Assembly (NCBI GenBank): GCA_013152535.1
Contig: JAADGE010000001.1
Location: 188,007 to 252,006 of the forward strand
DNA length: 64,000 nucleotides
Direction of reading: 5' to 3'
Source of the DNA: Chlorobiota bacterium
Lineage (GTDB): Bacteria > Bacteroidota > Bacteroidia > Bacteroidales > JAADGE01
The translations under genes and the position numbers were made by a program. Position 1 is the stretch's first letter. Each line of letters opens with the position of its first letter. Below are positions 9,871-18,562 of the stretch, piece after piece. The notes under the pieces were generated by a model. That model was not told the origin of the DNA. It saw nothing but the letters and a program-made list of their open reading frames with translations, and did not search any database.

Positions 9871-9905
9871 TAAAAAATAAAGACGTTCAATGAACGCCTT
9901 TTTTA
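9871..9905 (-). terminator. Possible terminator between hypB and the SanA-like gene
   Basis: A short stem CGTTCA/TGAACG (9884-9896) is followed on the minus strand by a T-rich run and on the plus strand by TTTTTTATT. It may terminate hypAB transcription. The loop is very small if all pairs form, so efficiency is uncertain. Confidence 0.45.
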
Positions 9906-9987
9906 TTAAAATATTTTCTTTAAAACTCTAAAAATCTTTTTAAGTTCTACGATTTTTTACTTTCAACTTTTTGAATTTCATACTTTA

Positions 9988-10779
9988 TCAACTTTCAGAA
10001 CTTTCTGATAATAAATCATACCATTTTTGCATTCCTTTTCCGGTTGTTGCCGAAATTTCGATAAATTTTAAGTGATGATTAACACAAAGAGCATAATTTT
10101 TTGCTGCTTCAAGGTCATAAGTCAAATACGGCAGCAGATCAATTTTATTAATAATACAAATATCTGCTTTTTCAAACATTGTCGGATATTTTACAGGCTT
10201 ATCTTCACCTTCGGTAACACTCATCACTACAACACGTTTGGCTTCTCCCAAATCAAATAATGAAGGACAAACCAAATTTCCTACATTCTCAATAAATACC
10301 AAAGAATGTTCCTTTATATTTAACTTTTTTACGGCTTTATTTATCATATCAGCATCCAAATGACAACCGTTTCCGGTATTTACCTGAATTACCGGAGCAC
10401 CTGCATTTCCTATACGTTCGGCATCGTTAAATGTTTGTTGATCGCCTTCAATAATATATAATTGCATTTTATCTTTCAGGTCTTTAATCGTACGTTCGAG
10501 TAAAGTTGTTTTTCCTGAACCGGGCGAACTCATCATATTGATTGCAAAAATATTTTTTGCCTCAAAGTATCCTCTGTTTCGTTCTGCCAAAAGATTATTC
10601 TGTGAAAGAATATCAATCTCTAAATCAATATGATGCGAATGATTATGAGGATGTTCGTGAGGATGATCATGAGAATGTTCATGATGATGATGTTCCGGTT
10701 CAATTGTTTCGGTTTTCTCTCCGAAAACAGTCATTATTATTTTATTTTCATTGCCTTCGCAACCACAAGTTGTACACAT
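9988..10779 (-). CDS. hypB: Hydrogenase nickel incorporation GTPase HypB
   Basis: HypB is the GTPase that works with HypA to deliver nickel to [NiFe]-hydrogenase and in some species to urease. The 263-residue protein starts MCTTCGCEG, which gives the N-terminal high-affinity CxxCGC nickel site. A His-rich stretch at about residues 26-50 probably stores nickel. The GTPase domain follows with P-loop SSPGSGKTTLLE, a metal-site Cys-His (GCHLDAD), and the G4 motif NKIDLL. It lies 54 bases downstream of hypA in the same direction. No hydrogenase structural gene is in the window. Confidence 0.96.
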   Translation of the reverse strand: MCTTCGCEGNENKIIMTVFGEKTETIEPEHHHHEHSHDHPHEHPHNHSHHIDLEIDILSQNNLLAERNRGYFEAKNIFAINMMSSPGSGKTTLLERTIKDLKDKMQLYIIEGDQQTFNDAERIGNAGAPVIQVNTGNGCHLDADMINKAVKKLNIKEHSLVFIENVGNLVCPSLFDLGEAKRVVVMSVTEGEDKPVKYPTMFEKADICIINKIDLLPYLTYDLEAAKNYALCVNHHLKFIEISATTGKGMQKWYDLLSESSES

Positions 10780-10833
10780 AATTTATTAATTTTTATTTAT
10801 TAACTATATCATTATCCGGTCAATAACTACACA

Positions 10834-11175
10834 TTAATCAACTGATATTGACTTTACTTTCATTTCTTTTCCTTGAATAATATGAGTTCTGTATGAATTA
10901 CATTTCGGACATAAATTATATACATTATCAGTTTTATATTCAAAAGAACAGTCCTCACATTTTGATTTTGCGTAAATAATATTAATCTTTATTTCGGCAT
11001 TTTTCAACATAGTTTGCGGCTTAACACTTTCAAAAGCAAAATTCAACGCATTTAATTCAATTCCGGAAACGGTTCCGATGTCTAATTCAAGTTCCGAAAT
11101 TTTTTCGGCATGTGCTTTTTTTGCCTCATTTTCAGCAATATCAATGATACTCACCACTATTGACATCTCATGCAT
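10834..11175 (-). CDS. hypA: Hydrogenase/urease nickel chaperone HypA
   Basis: This 113-residue protein begins MHEMSIVVSII. The initial Met-His-Glu is the nickel ligand set of HypA, which decides the start at 11175 over an ATG ten codons earlier. Two CxxC pairs (CEDC near residue 74 and CPKC near 90) form the structural zinc site. HypA hands nickel to the hydrogenase large subunit together with HypB, encoded next. The rest of the hyp and hydrogenase genes must lie elsewhere on the genome. Confidence 0.95.
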   Translation of the reverse strand: MHEMSIVVSIIDIAENEAKKAHAEKISELELDIGTVSGIELNALNFAFESVKPQTMLKNAEIKINIIYAKSKCEDCSFEYKTDNVYNLCPKCNSYRTHIIQGKEMKVKSISVD

Positions 11176-11489
11176 TTTCCGTAATTTTTCACAACAAAGG
11201 TGCAACTGAAAAAAAATACAAACAATGATATATGTCAGTATCCGGATATTTTTTATATTTTATTGAAGTGTAACAGATAAACACTTCAAAACAGCCTGTT
11301 AATTAAAGCTTCAGATTGTCTTGGCAGCAAAATAGTATCAAAAAAACTTTATTGCTTATCTTTTATAGGAAAACCCAATCTTTCCTGAATATTACTTTTG
11401 TTGAGATTATCAATAATAACAAAAATAATATTTTAATGAAAATTACAATAAATTTTAAAATAATTATTTCAAATAAAAACTTAGTTTTT
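11176..11489. other. Intergenic region without recognised features
   Basis: This is AT-rich sequence between hypA (minus) and the end of the ATPase gene (minus). A short plus-strand frame here has no recognisable features, and I regard it as chance. I see no clear terminator or promoter consensus. Confidence 0.5.
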
Positions 11490-12833
11490 TTATTCCTTTA
11501 TCAACATATCAATATAATATTCAATGCGATTAATAAGATAAAAAGGTAAATTTAACAATTTGTATTCTGTTCCGTGAACTGTTTTTTCATTATCAATACT
11601 TAATTTTCCCGAGTAAACACGAACAGCATATTTGTGAGGTGATCTGTATATAAATTCATGCAAAGAACGTAACCTTCCTGTTTTTCCTTTCTTTACTTCA
11701 ATCGGGAACAGTTTATTTTTATATGAATATACAAAATCTACTTCAGAATTTGTATCTTTTTTCTCGCGAGACCAAAAATTTAATTTATGTAAAGGGGAAT
11801 TATTAAGTGCCAAAAGTTCTTGACCGACAATATGTTCAAGGATAAGCCCTTCTTGAATATCAGAAAGTTGGTTTGTTCCGAAAATTTCTTCTCGCAAACC
11901 TGCAAAATAATTTAACAAACCGGTGTCTAAAACCTGCAATCGAGGTGATTTCTTATAATTAATATTTATCGGCAATTCAGTATTCGTTACCGGATAAATT
12001 AATTGTAAAATCATTGCTTTTTCTATTGTGCGAAATGCTTCACCTACTTCTCGAGAACGATAATTTGAATCTCCGAAGTTTTGAAATTTTATTCGATGCC
12101 CTGCTTTTGAAAATGATTTCTCAATTGTATGACTTATTATTTGTGCCATTGTATTATTTCTTGCATATTTTTCAACATCATCTAAATATGCAGTTAATAA
12201 ACTATCATATATTTTTTCAATCACTTTCAAATCCCTATTCGCACTGTATGATTGAACAACTTCCGGCATTCCGCCGATGAATGTATATTTATGAAACAGC
12301 AATAACAGTTTATCATGTCCGTATTCCGGAAATTTTTCTTTTTTCAAAAGTTCAAGACTTTGTAACTCATTAACAGCTTCTAAAAATTCCGTAAAAGATA
12401 CAGGGTGTAACTTTAAATATTCAACTCTTCCTACCGGAAAATTTATCTTTTTATCTATTAAAGTTTCAAGTAAAGAACCTGCAGAAATAACAAAAAGCTC
12501 AGGTGCATCTTCATAAAAATATCGCAAAAATGCAACCGCTTCGGAAGAATTTTGAATTTCATCAATAAAAATTAATGTTTTTCCCTTTTTTCTGGTTTTA
12601 TCCTTAACATAAAATATTGCCTCTAAAAGACTGTCAACAGAAACAATATCTTTAAATAATTTTAGTTCTTGCGGTTTTTCAAGGTTTAGGTATAAATAAT
12701 TATCAAATTGTTTTGCGAAAATATTAACCAAAGTTGTTTTTCCTACCTGCCTTGCACCTCTTAAAACCAAAGGCTTACGATTTTGGCTTTGCGACCATTC
12801 AATAAGTTTATTTAATGCATTTCTTCTGAACAT
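11490..12833 (-). CDS. AAA ATPase with DUF4143 (AAA_14 family)
   Basis: This 447-residue protein belongs to the large AAA_14/DUF4143 family, scattered and often horizontally moved in Bacteroidota. Walker A is LRGARQVGKTTLV (about residues 23-35), Walker B LIFIDEIQNSSEA (about 88-100) and a sensor region is VISAGSLLE. The C-terminal DUF4143 part has a PD-(D/E)xK-like end, EVDFVYSYKNKLFPIEVKKG. The biological role of the family is poorly known. It is divergent from cas6 and has three direct repeats in its promoter region, so it seems to be separately regulated and not part of the cas operon. Confidence 0.88.
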   Translation of the reverse strand: MFRRNALNKLIEWSQSQNRKPLVLRGARQVGKTTLVNIFAKQFDNYLYLNLEKPQELKLFKDIVSVDSLLEAIFYVKDKTRKKGKTLIFIDEIQNSSEAVAFLRYFYEDAPELFVISAGSLLETLIDKKINFPVGRVEYLKLHPVSFTEFLEAVNELQSLELLKKEKFPEYGHDKLLLLFHKYTFIGGMPEVVQSYSANRDLKVIEKIYDSLLTAYLDDVEKYARNNTMAQIISHTIEKSFSKAGHRIKFQNFGDSNYRSREVGEAFRTIEKAMILQLIYPVTNTELPININYKKSPRLQVLDTGLLNYFAGLREEIFGTNQLSDIQEGLILEHIVGQELLALNNSPLHKLNFWSREKKDTNSEVDFVYSYKNKLFPIEVKKGKTGRLRSLHEFIYRSPHKYAVRVYSGKLSIDNEKTVHGTEYKLLNLPFYLINRIEYYIDMLIKE

Positions 12834-12851
12834 TTTAAATAAATTTTACTG

Positions 12852-12886
12852 CAAATATAACTAATTTTCAATTAATTTGTAACAAA
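12852..12886 (-). promoter_or_regulatory. Promoter of the AAA/DUF4143 gene
   Basis: On the minus strand TATATTTG (12859-12852) matches the -7 consensus. A TTTG is found 23 bases upstream (12886-12883), inside the first of the three 33-base-spaced repeats. The start codon is 19 bases downstream of the -7 box. Confidence 0.5.
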
Positions 12887-12964
12887 GCGATACTTATTTT
12901 TATATTATTATGTAATAAAGTGATACTTATTAATGGCATTTTTTGTAATGAAGAGATATTTATT
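12879..12964. repeat. Three direct 20-base repeats with exact 33-base period
   Basis: Copies start at 12879, 12912 and 12945. They read GTAACAAAGCGATACTTATT, GTAATAAAGTGATACTTATT and GTAATGAAGAGATATTTATT, sharing 15-18 bases pairwise. The 33-base spacing is about three helical turns, so bound proteins would lie on one face of DNA. The first copy overlaps the -33 region of the ATPase promoter. The array sits between the divergent ATPase and cas6 genes and looks like a multi-site operator. Confidence 0.8.
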
Positions 12965-13032
12965 TCGTTTTATAAAAAATCATTAATATTTTTTGAATTA
13001 TCTGATTTTTTTATTAATTTTAAAGAAAAAAA

Positions 13033-13812
13033 ATGAGATTAAAATTAAACTTATCCGTATTAAGCAAACATGCTGAAATACCTGTTAATTATCAATACGA
13101 ACTTTCATCTTGGATTTATAAAACTCTCAATTTCGGAAATCCTGAATTTTCGGATTGGTTGCATTCAGAAGGTTATTTAAACGAAAACAAACAATTTAAA
13201 CTTTTTACTTTCTCTCGTTTACTGATTCCTAAATACAAAATAAACGGTAACAGATTAAAAATTCTTTCTGATGAAATTTCGCTTATTGTTTCTTTTTTAC
13301 CGGATAAAGCAATTGAAACATTTGTTACAGGCATATTTAAACATCAAAAATTCGGAATCGGAGACAAACAAAGTCGTGCTGTTTTTACCATAAAATCTGT
13401 GGAACGAACACCAGAACCTGAATTCTCAAATAAAATGAAATATTCTTGCCTTTCACCTGTTTTTATCGATAAAATTATTGACGGCAAAACACATAAAAAA
13501 CATTTATCACCTGCCGATGACAGTTTTGAGGAATTATTCTCAAATAATTTAATATCAAAGTTGCTTGCAAACGATAGATTTTCAGAACTAAATCCCGGGA
13601 AAGTAAGGATTATCATTAACGGAAAAGGTAAAAAAAACGGTGTTTTAATAAAAGCCGGAACACCCCAAGAAACACATCTTATTGCCTATATGTTCGATTT
13701 TGAATTACAAGCTCCTGTTGAATTGCAACGCATCGGCTATTATGCCGGTTTCGGCAGGTTAAACTCGCAGGGTTTCGGGTGTTGTAAAATAATTCAGAAC
13801 GACCCCGGTTAG
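13033..13812 (+). CDS. cas6: CRISPR pre-crRNA endoribonuclease Cas6
   Basis: Cas6 cuts the pre-crRNA in each repeat and leaves an 8-nt 5' tag. For this array that tag would be AUUGAAAC. The 259-residue protein has a first RAMP fold opening with MRLKLNLSV and NYQYELSSWIYKTL (about residues 19-32). It ends with the glycine-rich loop GYYAGFGRLNSQGFGCC (about 235-251), the hallmark of Cas6. His13 or another N-terminal histidine may be catalytic. The gene starts the cas locus and is followed 41 bases later by the WYL regulator. Confidence 0.93.
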   Translation: MRLKLNLSVLSKHAEIPVNYQYELSSWIYKTLNFGNPEFSDWLHSEGYLNENKQFKLFTFSRLLIPKYKINGNRLKILSDEISLIVSFLPDKAIETFVTGIFKHQKFGIGDKQSRAVFTIKSVERTPEPEFSNKMKYSCLSPVFIDKIIDGKTHKKHLSPADDSFEELFSNNLISKLLANDRFSELNPGKVRIIINGKGKKNGVLIKAGTPQETHLIAYMFDFELQAPVELQRIGYYAGFGRLNSQGFGCCKIIQNDPG

Positions 13813-13853
13813 ATTTCTGCTTTGAAACTAATAAACCGATATAATAAAATACT

Positions 13854-14768
13854 ATGGCAGAAGCATCGCAAAGAAAATTAAGACAAATGTTGGCTTTGCT
13901 GACTATGCTTAACAGCAAATTCGGAAGAAGCAAAAAATCTCTTGCCGTACATTTTGATTGTTCCGTTAAAACAATCGGGCGATATATCAACACTTTCAAA
14001 GATGTGGGTTTTGTAATTGATAAAAATGACGATTTATTGAAAATTAACAAAGAAGAATCGGAATACAAAGATTTAAGCGAACTTCTGCATTTTTCGGAAG
14101 ATGAATCTTTAATTCTTACAAATGCCATAAAGTCCATTGATGCGACAAACGAACTGAAAGAACAACTGAAAAAAAAGCTTTATTCGATTTATAATTTTGA
14201 CCGTGTGGCAACGCCTGTTGTTAAAAAACATAACAAAAGAGTGGTTCAAAAATTAATAAAAGCAATATCGGATAAAAAACAAGTGAAACTGATAAAATAC
14301 CGCTCGGCAAACAGCCAAAATATTTCCGACAGAGTTACGGAACCTTTCGATTTTACGCAAAATTACACTTCTGTTTGGGCTTATGAACCCGAATCGGGTA
14401 TTTGTAAGACTTTTAAAATAAACCGAATTACAAATATTGAAATTCTAAATCAAAAACAAGCATTTCCCGAAAATCATAAAAAAAGCAATCTCGATGTTTT
14501 CAGAATGAACGGCAATGAAAAAATCCCTATAAAACTACGATTAAGCATAAAAGCTTACAATCTTTTAATTGAAGAATATCCGCGTGCAGAAATCTTTACA
14601 AAAAAAGCAAAAAACAATCACTATATTTTTGAAACCGAAGTAACAAGTCTTTTCGGAATAAGACGTTTTATTCTCGGACTGCCCGCCGATATTGAAATCA
14701 TTCAACCGCAAAAGCTTAAAGATTATATTGTTTCGGAAATGAAGAAGGGAATTGAGAGGTTCGGATAA
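13854..14768 (+). CDS. WYL-domain transcriptional regulator of the CRISPR locus
   Basis: The 304-residue protein has an N-terminal winged helix-turn-helix (about residues 10-65, SLAVHFDCSVKTIGRYINTF). A WYL domain spans about 135-210 (VKLIKYRSANS...), and a C-terminal WCX-like region follows. WYL regulators are frequent in cas loci and can respond to nucleic-acid ligands. It is placed between cas6 and the divergent promoter that drives the effector operon. A terminator-like hairpin follows the gene, so cas6 and this regulator form their own transcript. Its operator is not known. The direct repeat described at 14955 and 15067 is an alternative candidate site for it. Confidence 0.88.
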   Translation: MAEASQRKLRQMLALLTMLNSKFGRSKKSLAVHFDCSVKTIGRYINTFKDVGFVIDKNDDLLKINKEESEYKDLSELLHFSEDESLILTNAIKSIDATNELKEQLKKKLYSIYNFDRVATPVVKKHNKRVVQKLIKAISDKKQVKLIKYRSANSQNISDRVTEPFDFTQNYTSVWAYEPESGICKTFKINRITNIEILNQKQAFPENHKKSNLDVFRMNGNEKIPIKLRLSIKAYNLLIEEYPRAEIFTKKAKNNHYIFETEVTSLFGIRRFILGLPADIEIIQPQKLKDYIVSEMKKGIERFG

Positions 14769-14820
14769 ATGTAAAAATACGAAAATTCGGGGATAAAATA
14801 ATATTAAAAAAAAATCACAC

Positions 14821-14840
14821 AGGACAGCAGTTGTCTTTTT
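14821..14840 (+). terminator. Terminator-like hairpin after cas6-WYL
   Basis: AGGACA (14821-14826) pairs with TGTCTT (14832-14837), including one G-T pair, around the loop GCAGT. A T-run follows to 14840. It would end the cas6-WYL transcript before the crRNA-like gene. Confidence 0.5.
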
Positions 14841-14913
14841 GAGGTTGTAAATTTGTAGGAAATTTGAAAATAATTTGAGATATGATACATGAAATAGAAC
14901 AATTTAGTAGATT

Positions 14914-14937
14914 AAAAAAAGCCTCTTTAAAAGAGGC
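14914..14937 (-). terminator. Rho-independent terminator of the crRNA-like RNA
   Basis: On the minus strand the stem GCCTCTT/AAGAGGC (7 perfect pairs, 14937-14931 with 14927-14921) is followed by seven T residues (14920-14914). The stem begins exactly where the second repeat-like segment loses its homology to the array repeat. The plus strand has no T-run here, so the direction is clear. Confidence 0.85.
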
Positions 14938-14962
14938 AATTCCAAAATGGTACGATTAATTT
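14933..14962 (-). repeat. Degenerate CRISPR repeat copy (distal)
   Basis: The core 14937-14959 matches the array repeat on the opposite strand at 22 of 23 positions. The only change is at 14952. The three bases at the 3' side (minus sense) that would form the end of the tag are replaced by the terminator stem. Confidence 0.9.
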
Positions 14963-14975
14963 AATCTAATTAACT

Positions 14976-15005
14976 TTTTCAATTCCAAAATGGTTCGATT
15001 TATTA
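14976..15005 (-). repeat. Degenerate CRISPR repeat copy (proximal)
   Basis: Positions 14977-15000 match the array repeat at 23 of 24 bases (difference at 14995). The 5' end in minus sense (15001-15005) is diverged. The last tag base is A instead of C, the same change as in the terminal repeat of the array. Confidence 0.9.
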
Positions 15006-15010
15006 AAATA

Positions 15011-15018
15011 CAAAATTA
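15011..15018 (-). promoter_or_regulatory. -7 box of the crRNA-like RNA gene
   Basis: TAATTTTG on the minus strand fits TAnnTTTG. It would place the transcription start at about 15004-15006, at the very beginning of the first repeat copy. Only a weak T-rich -33 element is seen near 15035-15040. Confidence 0.6.
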
Positions 15019-15066
15019 GTCAAATAATATGAAATAAAATAATATATATATAAAATAGTAAATTAT

Positions 15067-15090
15067 ATTAATTTAATCTACTTAACTTGG
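15067..15090 (-). promoter_or_regulatory. Predicted Cascade target (operator) of the crRNA-like RNA
   Basis: 15067-15088 is identical to 14955-14976, the guide segment of the crRNA-like RNA, at 21 of 22 positions (difference at 15081). In guide sense the triplet just upstream of the protospacer is CCA (15090-15088), a plausible type I-B PAM. The RNA gene itself lacks this triplet at the same place. The site covers the -33 box of the cas8-operon promoter, so bound Cascade should block it. Confidence 0.82.
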
Positions 15091-15117
15091 TTATTTAAAT
15101 TATTTTTTATATGTTTG
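15087..15117 (+). promoter_or_regulatory. Promoter of the orf71-cas8-cas7-cas5-cas3 operon
   Basis: TTG at 15087-15089 and TATGTTTG at 15110-15117 are separated by 20 bases, matching the Bacteroidota consensus. Transcription should start near 15122, about 18 bases before the first ATG. The -33 box lies inside the predicted Cascade target. Confidence 0.72.
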
Positions 15118-15139
15118 TAGAATAATTTATAAAAAAGTA

Positions 15140-15355
15140 ATGATGGAAAAAGTAATTTATGTAGATTTTGAGAATTTTAAAACAAAGAAACAAGTTGAAT
15201 TTCAAATAAATAAAAGAATTAAAGACCTTAAAAAAATGAATTTTTCAAATACTGAAATCTATAAGATTATTTTTGATGATAATAATTTTAGAACTAATTT
15301 TTTAGAAAATATTAATTTTTATCAATTAAAAGAAAAATATAAGGTGCTTTTATAA
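15140..15355 (+). CDS. Small protein of unknown function, first gene of the effector operon
   Basis: This 71-residue protein is the first frame after the operon promoter and ends 18 bases before cas8. It is charged and probably helical in its middle (QINKRIKDLKKMNFSNTEIY), with no cysteine, signal peptide or membrane segment. The helix pattern with NTEIYKIIF faintly recalls a small DNA-binding fold, but I cannot assign a family. Two adjacent ATGs (15140 and 15143) could start it. Its place between an autoregulated promoter and cas8 suggests a Cas accessory or regulatory protein, or a leader that tunes cas8 translation. Confidence 0.6.
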   Translation: MMEKVIYVDFENFKTKKQVEFQINKRIKDLKKMNFSNTEIYKIIFDDNNFRTNFLENINFYQLKEKYKVLL

Positions 15356-15358
15356 TAA

Positions 15359-16777
<1,419 letters not shown>

Positions 16778-16789
16778 AATATCAAGAAA

Positions 16790-17884
16790 ATGAAAAATTT
16801 AAAAACACAAGGATTTGTCTTATTAGACGTAGATGTTGTTGCATTAAATAATGCAGGAAAAAGTAATTCAACAAAATTTGACAATGCTGTTGCCACAAAG
16901 AAAATTTTCAAAAACGGAAAATCGTATGTTTATGTTTCCGGACAGGCATGGCGGTATTGGTGGAGAGATTCTTTGCAAAGAAACTTAGGATGGGAGGTAT
17001 CACTGATTACACGAGATAAAAAGATTGCTTTCACAAATGCAAATCCAATTAAGTTTCCCGATGATGATGTTTTCGGATACATGAAAGCCGCAAAAGATGT
17101 TATCCGTGACATAGACGGAAATCCTGTTTTGGATTCAAAGGGTAAAGAGAAAACAGAAAATGTAACCGTAACTCGAATTTCGCCTCTGAAAAATACAGCT
17201 ATTGTTTCTGTCGCATCGGTAAGACCTGAGGAGAATTGGTCGAGCATGGCAAGGCAAGAGGGCGATTCTGTTCCATACGGAAAAGAGGAATATAGTGCCA
17301 TTATGAAAGGCATGTTTAGTTTGGATTTGGCACAAGTAGGCACGTTTTCAAATTATAACAAAACAGGTTATGTTAATCTTTCAGAAAAACTGCAAGCAGA
17401 AGCATTAGAAAACGGATTAGTTACAGAAGTTGAAGATAACTTTATAAAAGATGCGAAAGGAAATCCGCACAAATTAGCTCGTTTGGATAAAGGAATTAGA
17501 GTAAAACGAGCAACTGATACCATAAAAGCTCTAAAAAACATTTCCGGCGGAGCTATGCAAACCAGCAATATGGCAGATGTTACGCCAAAATTTATAATTC
17601 TTGCAACAACAAAAACCGGAAATCATCCATTCTCACATATTGCAAGCAATTCCGGTGCTTATGATGAAGTTGCAGAAATAAATATTGATGCAATACGAGA
17701 AATTCTAAATGATTACAAAGATGATTTTGAAGGCAAAATTTATATAGGGAAACGAGCCGGTTTTATGGATGAAAAAAATGATGAATTATCAAAATTAGTA
17801 AAAGAATTTGAAAATATTGAATTAATGACAGTTAATACTGCAATTGATAAATACTGTGAGCAATTAGAAACCCAAATGGATTAA
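16790..17884 (+). CDS. cas7: Type I-B Cascade backbone subunit Cas7 (Cst2/DevR family)
   Basis: Cas7 forms the helical backbone that holds the crRNA spacer. The 364-residue protein opens with KTQGFVLLDVDVVALNNAG, the RRM-type first strand of the Cst2/DevR family. It continues with SYVYVSGQAWRYWWRDSL (about residues 44-61), a conserved block of the family. Near residue 250, NISGGAMQTSNMADVTPKF corresponds to the thumb region. It lies 2 bases upstream of cas5 and 12 bases after cas8, so the effector subunits are translated from one message. Confidence 0.9.
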   Translation: MKNLKTQGFVLLDVDVVALNNAGKSNSTKFDNAVATKKIFKNGKSYVYVSGQAWRYWWRDSLQRNLGWEVSLITRDKKIAFTNANPIKFPDDDVFGYMKAAKDVIRDIDGNPVLDSKGKEKTENVTVTRISPLKNTAIVSVASVRPEENWSSMARQEGDSVPYGKEEYSAIMKGMFSLDLAQVGTFSNYNKTGYVNLSEKLQAEALENGLVTEVEDNFIKDAKGNPHKLARLDKGIRVKRATDTIKALKNISGGAMQTSNMADVTPKFIILATTKTGNHPFSHIASNSGAYDEVAEINIDAIREILNDYKDDFEGKIYIGKRAGFMDEKNDELSKLVKEFENIELMTVNTAIDKYCEQLETQMD

Positions 17885-17886
17885 TT

Positions 17887-18558
17887 ATGAAAACATACCG
17901 TATAAAAATATCATCATGGACGGCAAGTTTTCGGTATCCGAATTTAATTTCAGGATTTCAGCCGACACTTGACGTTCCGCCGATTAGCACGGTATTGGGT
18001 TTACTGAATGCCGCTGCCGGCAAATATATTGAGCACTCACAACTTAAAATTGCTTATTACTTTGAATATGGCGCAAAAGCCGTTGATTTAGAAACAATTT
18101 ATCAGATTGGCATAGTAAAAGGCAAAAAAGCCCCGTCAAATTCAGTGAAATCAAATGTAATAAACAGAGAGTTTTTATTTGACTGCCGTCTTTATATTTA
18201 TCTGGAAGATAGAGAATTAGTTGAATTTCTGAAAAATCCGTATTATTCATTGATACTGGGAAGAAGCGGAGATTTGGCAACAGTAGAAAATATAGAAGAG
18301 CTTGAACTAACTGAAAATTCGATGCCTGAAAATATAAAAGGACAGATAATTCCGTTTGCAGGAAATTTTCTTGCCGGAGAAATTCAAGCATTGCCTAAAT
18401 ATTTTACAAATTCAATACCAAGAAATAATATCGGCACAGAACCGTATTCCGTAATTTCTCATAATTTAAAAAATACGGAAACAAGCTCTTTAAAAACATA
18501 TACCGATATTATTGATGACAAAGAAGTTGATATTTATTTTCATGAATTAGAGTTTTGA
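17887..18558 (+). CDS. cas5: Type I-B Cascade subunit Cas5 (Cas5t)
   Basis: Cas5 caps the 5' tag of the crRNA and contacts Cas8. The 223-residue protein begins with the diagnostic Cas5 N-terminus: TYRIKISSWTASFRYPNLIS, then QPTLDVPPISTVLGLLNAAA (about residues 26-45), which is the PP-containing helix typical of Cas5t. The length is normal. It follows cas7 by 2 bases and precedes cas3 by 4 bases. The crRNA-like regulatory RNA would use the same subunit through its nearly identical tag. Confidence 0.92.
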   Translation: MKTYRIKISSWTASFRYPNLISGFQPTLDVPPISTVLGLLNAAAGKYIEHSQLKIAYYFEYGAKAVDLETIYQIGIVKGKKAPSNSVKSNVINREFLFDCRLYIYLEDRELVEFLKNPYYSLILGRSGDLATVENIEELELTENSMPENIKGQIIPFAGNFLAGEIQALPKYFTNSIPRNNIGTEPYSVISHNLKNTETSSLKTYTDIIDDKEVDIYFHELEF

Positions 18559-18562
18559 ATTG

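Larger units (their letters stand above)
14914..15005 (-). ncRNA. CreR/CreA-like crRNA-like regulatory RNA (mini-CRISPR unit)
   Basis: This minus-strand unit reads: degenerate CRISPR repeat (15005-14976, 24 of 30 bases as in the array), a 13-nt spacer (14975-14963), a second degenerate repeat (14962-14933, 23 of 30) and a terminator. It is in crRNA orientation. Cas6 processing should leave the tag AUUGAAAA, differing from the array tag only in its last base, followed by the guide AGTTAATTAGATTAAATTAA. This guide matches the promoter of the divergent cas8 operon (see 15067-15088). The predicted RNA is about 90 nt. No protein is encoded. By analogy with known CreA/CreR RNAs, it should direct Cascade to repress its own operon. 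Expression and processing are inferred only. Confidence 0.85.

Noticed and set aside
14840-14913. Possible toxin (CreT-like) gene or second RNA beside the crRNA-like unit
   Set aside because: I looked for a short frame or rare-codon tract next to the guide RNA, as in CreTA modules. None could be supported, so I propose repression only and not addiction.
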